NCBI GenBank assembly: GCA_036489775.1
Contig: DASXFC010000041.1
Span: 54,668-118,667 of the forward strand
Source: Bog-473 sp036489775
GTDB lineage: Bacteria; Actinomycetota; Acidimicrobiia; Acidimicrobiales; RAAP-2
DNA length: 64,000 bases
Direction of reading: 5' to 3'
Shown here in pieces: positions 32,143 to 38,737 of the stretch. Below the pieces are notes generated by a model. The model made no database searches. It saw nothing but the letters and a program-made list of their open reading frames with translations, and was not told the DNA's origin. A program made the translations under genes and the position numbers. Every line of letters begins with the position of its first letter. The stretch's first letter is position 1.

Positions 32143-33515
32143 CCGCCACCGCAGGTCGCGAACCGCCCTGGGTGTCGGGCGGAAAGGGGGAACACGGGCA
32201 CCTGGGCGAGCTCCAGGCTGACCCCATCGCGCTGATGGCCCGGGTGCGGGCCGAGTGCGGCGACGTCGGCCAGTTCCGGCTGGGCCAGCGCGAGATCGTC
32301 CTCCTCACCGGGGCCGATGCCAACGAGTTCTACTTCCGGGCCCCCGAGGAACAGCTCGACCAAGCCGAGGCCTACCCCTTCATGACGCCCATCTTCGGCG
32401 AGGGCGTGGTCTTTGACGCCCCGCCGGAACGCCGGCGCGAGATGCTGCACAACCAGGCCCTGCGCGACAAGTTCATGCGGGGCCACGCCGTCACCATCGC
32501 CGAACAGGTCGATGGCATGGTCAGCCAGTGGGACGACGAGGGCGAGATCGACCTGCTCGAGTGGTTCGCCGAGCTCACCATTTACACCTCGTCGGCCTGT
32601 CTGATCGGTGCCCGCTTCCGAGCGGAGCTCGACGGCCGCTTCGCCCAGCTGTACCACGACCTCGAGCGTGGGACCGACCCCATCGCGTATGTCGATCCCT
32701 ACGCCCCGATCGAGAGCTTCCGCCGGCGTGATGCCGCCCGGGCCGCCCTGGTCGAGCTGATGGAGGGGATCATGGAGCGTCGGGTGGCCAGCCCGCCGCC
32801 GGCTGAGGGGACTCAAGACCTGCTCGACGTGTTGATGTCGATCAAGGATGAGGACGGCTCCTACCGTTTCAGCGCGGACACCGTCACCGGCATGTTCATC
32901 TCCATGATGTTCGCTGGGCACCACACCACGTCGGGCACGGCGGCCTGGACTCTGATCGAGCTGCTGCGTCATCCCGACGAGATGGCGGCGGTTAACACCG
33001 AACTGGATGCGCTCTACGCCGACGGCTCCGAGGTCAGCTTCCAAGCGCTGCGCGAGATCCCGCACCTCGAAGCGGCATTGAAGGAGGCCCTCCGCCTGCA
33101 CCCGCCGCTCATCCTCTTGCTGCGGGTGGCCAAGGAGGACCTCGAGTACGGGGACTTCACCATCACCGAAGGCAAGCTGGTGGCGGCCAGCCCGGCCATC
33201 TGCAACCGGATCCCTGAGGACTTCCCTGACACCGACGCCTTCGTGCCGGCGCGCTACCTCGAGCCGAGGGCGGAGGACCAGGCCAACCCGTGGACCTGGA
33301 TCCCCTTCGGTGCGGGCCGCCACCGCTGCGTGGGTGCCGCCTTCGCCATGATGCAGCTCAAAGCCATCTTCTCGGTCCTGCTCCAAGGGTGGGAGTTCGA
33401 AGCGGCCCAGCCGCTCGACTCTTACCGCAACGACCACTCCAAGGTGGTGGTGCAGCTCCAGCAACCGTGCCGAGTGCGGTACCGGCGCCGGGCGGCGGGA
33501 CCGGCCGCCTCGTGA
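32139..33515 (+). CDS. cyp51: Sterol 14-alpha-demethylase-like P450, CYP51 family
   Basis: 458 residues from the ATG overlapping the SDR stop; upstream the frame only shadows the SDR. The I-helix MFISMMFAGHHTTSGTAAWTLIELLRHP (Ala258 of AGHHTT) is the hallmark of CYP51. The ExxR is at 315-318 in KEALRLHPPLILLLRVAK. The heme motif FGAGRHRCVG is at 390-399 (Cys397), followed by AFAMMQLKAIFSVLL and YRNDHSKVVVQL, nearly identical to what I recall for M. tuberculosis CYP51. It removes the 14-alpha methyl group of sterols in known members; whether this bacterium makes or only alters sterols cannot be seen. Confidence 0.95.
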   Translation: MTATAGREPPWVSGGKGEHGHLGELQADPIALMARVRAECGDVGQFRLGQREIVLLTGADANEFYFRAPEEQLDQAEAYPFMTPIFGEGVVFDAPPERRREMLHNQALRDKFMRGHAVTIAEQVDGMVSQWDDEGEIDLLEWFAELTIYTSSACLIGARFRAELDGRFAQLYHDLERGTDPIAYVDPYAPIESFRRRDAARAALVELMEGIMERRVASPPPAEGTQDLLDVLMSIKDEDGSYRFSADTVTGMFISMMFAGHHTTSGTAAWTLIELLRHPDEMAAVNTELDALYADGSEVSFQALREIPHLEAALKEALRLHPPLILLLRVAKEDLEYGDFTITEGKLVAASPAICNRIPEDFPDTDAFVPARYLEPRAEDQANPWTWIPFGAGRHRCVGAAFAMMQLKAIFSVLLQGWEFEAAQPLDSYRNDHSKVVVQLQQPCRVRYRRRAAGPAAS

Positions 33516-33712
33516 CCATGCGGATCGTGGTCGATCGAGACCTGTGCCAGGGGCACGCCGCCTGCGAGGGCGAGGCGCCGGAAGTCTTCAGCGTGTCGAA
33601 GAAGGGCGAGCTGACCGTGCTCGTCCCCAACCCACCCGAGGAAAGACGAGCGGCGGTGGAGCTGGCAGTGAAGTACTGCCCGACCCATGCGCTCCGGATT
33701 GAGGAGGACTGA
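33512..33712 (+). CDS. [3Fe-4S] ferredoxin, P450 partner
   Basis: 66 residues from a GTG that overlaps the CYP51 stop (GTGA); an ATG at 33518 is the alternative. Only three cluster cysteines are present: C12 and C18 in DLCQGHAAC and one in VKYCPTHAL. The fourth position holds His, as in the 3Fe-4S ferredoxins that feed actinobacterial P450s. Directly following CYP51, as Rv0763c does in mycobacteria, it is the expected electron donor of the two P450s here. Confidence 0.93.
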   Translation: MTMRIVVDRDLCQGHAACEGEAPEVFSVSKKGELTVLVPNPPEERRAAVELAVKYCPTHALRIEED

Positions 33713-33715
33713 GCC

Positions 33716-34285
33716 ATGCCCGCGTACCCGCGTGCCGAATTGGAAGAAATGGTGGAGCGGTGGTTGGAGGCCAACCGCCGCGGTGAGGCCAAGCAAGATT
33801 GGCGCCACATGGCCGACCTCTATACCGCGGACGCCACGTACGGCTGGAACGTCGGTCCCGGTGACGAGTTCATGGCGGTCGGCCGCGAGGAGATCCGCGA
33901 CTTCGCGCTCGGTCTCGAGATGGCTGGGCTCGAAGGTTGGACCTACCCGTACCAGCAGGTGCTGATCGACCAGCAACAGGGCGAGATCCTGGGCCTGTGG
34001 AAGCAGGTGGCCGACGCCAAGCGGGCCGACGGCTCGCCGTACGAGATCGCCGGATTGGGCGGGAGCTGGTTCCGCTATGGCGGCAATTTCCAGTGGTCCT
34101 GGCAGCGCGACTTCTTCGACGTCGGCAACGCTGGCGCCATCTTCATGCAGATGATCGGCGACGGCACCTTGCTGCCGGGCATGCAGCAGCGCATGGAGCG
34201 GGCCATGTCAGGCCAGCGCCAGCCCGGGCACTACCGGTTGGGCGAAGCTCCGGTTGGTTTGTGGGAGATACCCGAGGGGGCGTAG
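33716..34285 (+). CDS. SnoaL/NTF2-like protein, last gene of CYP51 operon
   Basis: 189 residues. The N-terminal half reads as a cone-shaped SnoaL fold: ELEEMVERWLEANRRGEAKQDWRHMADLYTADATYGWNVGPGDEF, then GREEIRDFALG. Longer than most SnoaL proteins because of a C-terminal helix with QQRMERAMSGQRQPGHY. In mycobacteria a ketosteroid-isomerase-like protein (Rv0760c) closes the same cluster, but catalytic equivalents cannot be confirmed here. Its last 55 bases overlap the end of the NERD gene on the other strand. Confidence 0.85.
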   Translation: MPAYPRAELEEMVERWLEANRRGEAKQDWRHMADLYTADATYGWNVGPGDEFMAVGREEIRDFALGLEMAGLEGWTYPYQQVLIDQQQGEILGLWKQVADAKRADGSPYEIAGLGGSWFRYGGNFQWSWQRDFFDVGNAGAIFMQMIGDGTLLPGMQQRMERAMSGQRQPGHYRLGEAPVGLWEIPEGA

Positions 34286-34950
34286 GCCGGGAAGGCGTCG
34301 CTCACCGCGGCGGCCAGGGAGGCGATCCCAGACGAGTCGAGCGGGCCGGGCTGCGCCAGTGTCTCGCCCAGCCGGCGCGGCCATGACACCAGTACGTCGT
34401 CGATGCGGAAGGGCCGAGCCACGAAGCCCCAGTCGGCGTCGGTGAAACAGAGGGCGGACTGCACCGTCACTTTCGGCCCGACCGCCCGCTGCACCAGCTG
34501 GCGTTGGCGCAATGCGGCGACCACCAGGTTGTTGCGGTTCTGGCGGTGGACGAAGAGGGTGGAGGACCGTCGCAGCCAGCCGCCCCGCTGCTCGACCCGG
34601 CCGCGGTAGCGCTTGGTGTCGATCACCCAGACCCCGCTGGCCACGATGGCGACGTGGTCGATGTTGGCTCGGCTGCCCGGGATGCCCCGGTCGTGCAGCA
34701 CCACGCCGGCGCGGCCGACCCGGTCGGTCAGGTAACGGCCCACGACCTCCTCGCCCTGGCTGCCTCGGTCCCAGGCGATAGTGGCGGGATTGGGCGGTGC
34801 GAGGGCGTCGACCACCGGACCGAGCATGCGCCCGAAGAGCCGGCGCCGCCGGGCCAGCTCGTTTTCCCGCCGACGTTCGAACTCGGCTCGAGCCGACCCG
34901 CCCGGTCGGCCCAGATCCCAGGCCCCGCCCCGAGCCATTCCCTCTGTCAT
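34231..34950 (-). CDS. NERD-domain (nuclease-related) protein
   Basis: 239 residues. An Arg-rich helix (residues 15-50) precedes the NERD domain: DRGSQGEEVVGRYLTDR, VVLHDRGIPGSRANIDHVAIVASGVWVIDTKRYRGRVEQRGG. The E, D (IDHV) and DxK (DTK) residues match the endonuclease-like active site of the family (E-x-D-xxK pattern). Proteins of this kind in actinobacteria are stand-alone and of unknown use; DNA repair or defence has been proposed for the fold. Convergent with the SnoaL gene and divergent from the TAP hydrolase. Confidence 0.88.
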   Translation of the reverse strand: MTEGMARGGAWDLGRPGGSARAEFERRRENELARRRRLFGRMLGPVVDALAPPNPATIAWDRGSQGEEVVGRYLTDRVGRAGVVLHDRGIPGSRANIDHVAIVASGVWVIDTKRYRGRVEQRGGWLRRSSTLFVHRQNRNNLVVAALRQRQLVQRAVGPKVTVQSALCFTDADWGFVARPFRIDDVLVSWPRRLGETLAQPGPLDSSGIASLAAAVSDAFPAYAPSGISHKPTGASPNR

Positions 34951-35034
34951 GCGTGCAACCTACGACCGGGTTGTATCGGTCCGGAAGGGCCGAAAGGACC
35001 AGTTTTCGCTGGTGACGGCCCCACAACATCGGGT

Positions 35035-35051
35035 CGTGCCACGCTGGCACG
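35035..35051. promoter_or_regulatory. Perfect 7-bp inverted repeat at the TAP-hydrolase start
   Basis: CGTGCCA-CGC-TGGCACG ends exactly one base before the GTG start at 35052. It could be an operator in the divergent promoter region or an mRNA hairpin that hides the start codon. No Shine-Dalgarno site is seen between it and the start. Confidence 0.45.
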
Positions 35052-36593
35052 GTGCACAAGGACGCGCCGCGCCGTCTTCGGCTGCTGGCGCCCGTCGGAT
35101 TGGCGGCCATCGTGCTTGCCGCCTGTAGCGGCTCGCCCACCCCCTTGGCCGGGTCGCACCCTCCGACCACCCGAAAGACCACCACCACCACGACCACGAC
35201 CCCGGTGGTGGCGACCAGCACGAGCACGGTGCCGGTCACCCCGATCGCCTGGTCGTCCTGTGGTTCCGATCTGCAGTGCGGCACCCTGACCGTCCCGCTG
35301 GACTACGCCGACCCGTCCGGTCCCACCATCGGTATGGCGGTCGAACGCCATCTGGCCGAGGTGCCGGCTGACCGCATCGGTTCCCTGGTCATCGATCCCG
35401 GCGGTCCCGGCGTCTCGGGAATCGACGACATGAGCAACGAACTCAGCGTGCTCACCTCCGGACTGCTCGACGACTTCGACATCGTGACTTTCGACCCGCG
35501 TGGCGTGCAGCGCAGCGACCCGGTGAACTGTGGCAACTCGGGCGGGGCGCCGACCAGCACCCTTCCCGATCCCATTCCCCAGACCACGGCGGCCAAGCAG
35601 GCACTGCTGTCCAACAACCGGTCCTTCGGCCAGCAGTGCCAGAAGGACAGCGGAGCCATCCTGAGCCAGGTCGGGACGGTCGATGTGGCCCGCGACATGG
35701 AGCGGCTGCGCATCGCGCTGGGCGATTCGGCGCTGACCTACATGGGACAGTCCTACGGCACCCTCATCGGGCTGATGTACGCCCAGCTGTACCCGACCCA
35801 CATCCGGGCCATGGTGCTCGACAGCGTGATCGATCCTTCCCTCACCCTCTCCCAGATGACGCTGGGCCAGGCCGAAGGCTTTGAGAGCACGTTGGGATCC
35901 TTCTTCACGTGGTGCTCTGGTTCCTCGGCCTGCCCGTGGGCCGAAGGGAGCGATCCGACCTCGACGCTGCTGGCGCTCATCGCCAAGAGCCGGACCGATG
36001 CCGCGCCCGGCCCGGGCCAAGAGGCAGCCGGACCCGGAGAGATCTATGACGCGTTACTCGAGGGGCTCTACGCGCCGACCGACTACGCCACGCTGGGCGA
36101 CGCCCTGGCCCAGGATGCGGCCGGCCAGGGCGATGGGGTGGTAGCCATGGCCGACCACTACGCCCAGGACGGATCGAGCAACGGGTCCGACGCGGCCGAG
36201 GCCATCGACTGCGCCGACCATCCCGCGCCATCCGGTCTGTCCGCCTACAACGCGTTGGCCTTCGAGTTCTCCGCCGAAGCTCCCGTCTTCGGGCCGTTGC
36301 TGTCCTGGGGTGAAGCGGCCTGCTCGGTCTGGCCCGTGCCACCTTCGAGGGAGCCGGCCAACGTCACCGCGCCGGGCTCACCGCCGATTTTGGTCATCGG
36401 CACCACCCAGGATCCAGCGACGCCGTACGCCTGGGCCGTGCACGTGGCCAAGGAACTCAGCCATGGCGTCCTGCTCACCCACGATGGGGATGATCACGTG
36501 TCGTACTTCTACAGCGCCTGCGTGCGCGCCGACGCGCAGACCTACCTGGTCAACCTGAGTACCCCGCCGGTCGGCCGCGTCTGCACTTCGTGA
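35052..36593 (+). CDS. TAP-family alpha/beta hydrolase lipoprotein
   Basis: 513 residues with a GTG start. Lipoprotein signal RLRLLAPVGLAAIVLAACSGS (lipobox LAAC), then a Thr-rich linker (TTRKTTTTTTTTPVV). The hydrolase core has the oxyanion region VIDPGGPGVSGIDD, FDIVTFDPRGVQRSDPV, the nucleophile elbow TYMGQSYGT (Ser in GQSYG), and the TAP-type C-terminal region PPILVIGTTQDPATPYAWAVHVAKEL with a final DDHV histidine. The family includes tripeptidyl aminopeptidases and mycobacterial CaeA/Hip1-type serine hydrolases of the cell envelope. No operon partner. Confidence 0.9.
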   Translation: MHKDAPRRLRLLAPVGLAAIVLAACSGSPTPLAGSHPPTTRKTTTTTTTTPVVATSTSTVPVTPIAWSSCGSDLQCGTLTVPLDYADPSGPTIGMAVERHLAEVPADRIGSLVIDPGGPGVSGIDDMSNELSVLTSGLLDDFDIVTFDPRGVQRSDPVNCGNSGGAPTSTLPDPIPQTTAAKQALLSNNRSFGQQCQKDSGAILSQVGTVDVARDMERLRIALGDSALTYMGQSYGTLIGLMYAQLYPTHIRAMVLDSVIDPSLTLSQMTLGQAEGFESTLGSFFTWCSGSSACPWAEGSDPTSTLLALIAKSRTDAAPGPGQEAAGPGEIYDALLEGLYAPTDYATLGDALAQDAAGQGDGVVAMADHYAQDGSSNGSDAAEAIDCADHPAPSGLSAYNALAFEFSAEAPVFGPLLSWGEAACSVWPVPPSREPANVTAPGSPPILVIGTTQDPATPYAWAVHVAKELSHGVLLTHDGDDHVSYFYSACVRADAQTYLVNLSTPPVGRVCTS

Positions 36594-36653
36594 TGGGCCT
36601 TCTGTGCGTCGCACGTTGTGGAAGATTCACGTTCTCGCCAAATGCCCACGGGT

Positions 36654-38035
36654 TCACGCGGCCACGAAGTTGCCATGCAGCCCGAAGGGAATGGCGTGGG
36701 GCAGTCTGGCAATCGCGATGGCCTTGGCAGACAGGTTGGCAAGATCAATGATGCGTAACTCGCTTGTACCGGCCCGTCCATCGAGCACAATCGTGATCCC
36801 CCACCTCTGAGCGACAGGGATGACCTCTCCGGCAAATTCCCAAGCTGAAAGCGGTGTCACCTGGACAGCTCCAGTCTCGGTGTTGACGGTTACCGGGCTG
36901 TTGAGGAATCCGGCGTCTGGGCCGGTCGTCAACCCGACGATCCGGCCATCGACGATCGGGCGCGGAAACTCGAAGGCCAGCTCTGTGATGCGCCGTCGGG
37001 CCACGCCACCCCTCGAATCGACATCGATCCGCTCGAGCACGGGTCGGGCGACTACAGACTCTCCCCGCATGACCCGCGCAAAGTCCTCGATGACCGACAT
37101 GTCGTTGTAGCTGCATACGTCGATCTCGAGTGACGTCGCCTCCTCCCGGGCGCCGGCCAGGTGAAAGGCCATGAACGGATCGGTCGTGTAGGTGCGGCTG
37201 GTGCCGGTGTTGCGGTCGACGACCAGGAGGGTGGTACCCCAACGGGGCCGCCACCGCAGCGATTCGGCGTATCCCTTGCGCCCGGTGAGCAGCGCGATCG
37301 GCACGGCGGGGAGGGCCACCGGGACCAGCGCGAACACCACGGAAACCGGTGTCAGGGCCATGTCGTGGACCATGTACTGGTGGGGCAACGCCAATCGAGC
37401 GACCTCGGACCAAGCTCCCGAGTAGGACCCTCGGTAAAGGGTCAGGCGTGGCCGGGGCCCGAAGGTGACGCCGAAGTTCCATAACTCACCGGATGCCGGG
37501 TCGGACTTCGGATGTGCCGAAAATCCTTGATGTGGACCCAGGATCCCGCCCAGGTCGTCTTCGCCCTTCGTCTCCAAGGTGTCGGGGTCGAGGCGATACG
37601 GACGGCCCCCCTCCCAAAGGGCATAGAGCGCGCCGGCGTGGCTGATCACGTTGATGTTGGCCACGTTCTTGGGTCGGGCGTAACGGAGCCGGTGAAGTGG
37701 ACCTCCGGGCGGCGGGCTGGCGAAACCACCAGCCAACACCCTGCGCCCGGCCGAGTCCTCGACCTGCTTGGCAGATGTGGCGACGAAACGGCTGCGGTAC
37801 GAGGCGCGCCCCTCGCCGAGTGGATCGCGTGCACCATTCCGTCCCCGTCGAACCAGTGCTGGTAGCGCTCTCCACCCACCTCGAACCGAGCGGGACCGAT
37901 CCGGTAGAGGGTCCCCTTGACCTCGGACGGCAACGACCCCTCGATTGCCAAGTCGATCTCTTGCGGGGTCTCCGCCTCGATCGAGGTGAAGCCCAGACGC
38001 CAAGGCGATTCCGTGAAGGGAGCCGTGGTGGTCAT
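36654..38035 (-). pseudogene. Carotenoid oxygenase (RPE65/CCD family) with a one-base frameshift
   Basis: The N terminus starts at the ATG at 38035 (MTTTAPFTESPWRLGFTSIE) and runs through GTLYRIGPARFEVGG and HWFDGDGMVHAIHS. Near 37817 the frame changes: the rest (GEGRASYRSRFVATSAKQ and on to the stop at 36654) is in another frame. Adding one base after codon HAIHS restores a continuous family sequence of about 460 residues. Further marks are NVANINVISHAGALYALWEGG, HPKSDPASGELWNFG, HDMALT, DPFMAFHLAGAREE and the final IPFGLHGNFV with a His ligand. Either a recent pseudogene or a sequencing error. It is divergent from a PadR regulator. Confidence 0.85.
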
Positions 38036-38055
38036 TGCCCGCTCTCCTTACCTAG

Positions 38056-38082
38056 CAAAGTGGACGGTGTTGGTCTACTTTG
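38056..38082. promoter_or_regulatory. Inverted-repeat operator between carotenoid oxygenase and PadR
   Basis: CAAAGTGGAC (38056-38065), 7-base spacer, GTCTACTTTG (38073-38082): arms match at 9 of 10 positions. A further half site, TAAAGTGGA, is at 38090-38098, just before the PadR start. Placement in the 63-base divergent gap suggests the PadR protein controls both directions from here. Confidence 0.62.
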
Positions 38083-38098
38083 AACCGTCTAAAGTGGA

Positions 38099-38638
38099 AT
38101 GTCAATGTCCACCTCCGGACACATCGTCAACCCGACCGCTGGATCACTGCTCGGCTTTCTTGCCACGTTCGGGCCTATGACCGGCTGGGACCTCGACCGT
38201 GCTGTCAGCGACTCGATCGGGGAGTTCTGGAACGTCACCCGTAGCCAGATCTACCGAGAGCTTCAAGACCTCGAGGCACGCGGCCTTGTCGAGAGTGGTC
38301 AACCCGGTCCAAGGGACAGCATTCCGTACGAAATCACGGCCGACGGGCGGGCAGCGCTGCTCGATTGGCTCGCTCGCGAACCGGGATCGGATGTCATCCG
38401 GCACCGCCTTCTTCTCACCGTGTTCTTCAGCGACCACCTCCCAGAAGATCGTCTCGCTGAGATTCTGGACTCGCAACGGAAGACTCACCAGGAGATCCTC
38501 GAGCGTTACCAAGGGCTTCAGGGAGGACTTGGACTAGAAGGTGCGATGGCCGCCACACTGCGGTTCGGCATCGCCTATGAACAGATGCTTCTCGAATGGC
38601 TTTCGACGTTGCCATACGCCGAGAAGTCGCCATTGTGA
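38099..38638 (+). CDS. PadR family transcriptional regulator
   Basis: 179 residues. N-terminal winged helix: LLGFLATFGPMTGWDLDRAVSDSIGEFWNVTRSQIYRELQDLEARGLVESG, then the wing PYEITADGRAALLDWL. The C-terminal dimer helices run from about 95 (RHRLLLTVFFSDHLPEDRLAEIL). PadR proteins typically repress a divergent neighbour until a small aromatic or lipophilic ligand binds; here the neighbour is the carotenoid oxygenase gene, across a gap with a strong inverted repeat. If that gene is dead, the regulator may have lost its target. Confidence 0.92.
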   Translation: MSMSTSGHIVNPTAGSLLGFLATFGPMTGWDLDRAVSDSIGEFWNVTRSQIYRELQDLEARGLVESGQPGPRDSIPYEITADGRAALLDWLAREPGSDVIRHRLLLTVFFSDHLPEDRLAEILDSQRKTHQEILERYQGLQGGLGLEGAMAATLRFGIAYEQMLLEWLSTLPYAEKSPL

Positions 38639-38737
38639 CCCCACCGACGCGGTTGGGGAGCAACCGAGCTGCACCGACCGCATGTCTGGTCGCCGGTTTA
38701 GGAGCGCAAGCTCAATGGGGTATGAGTGGCCACCTAC

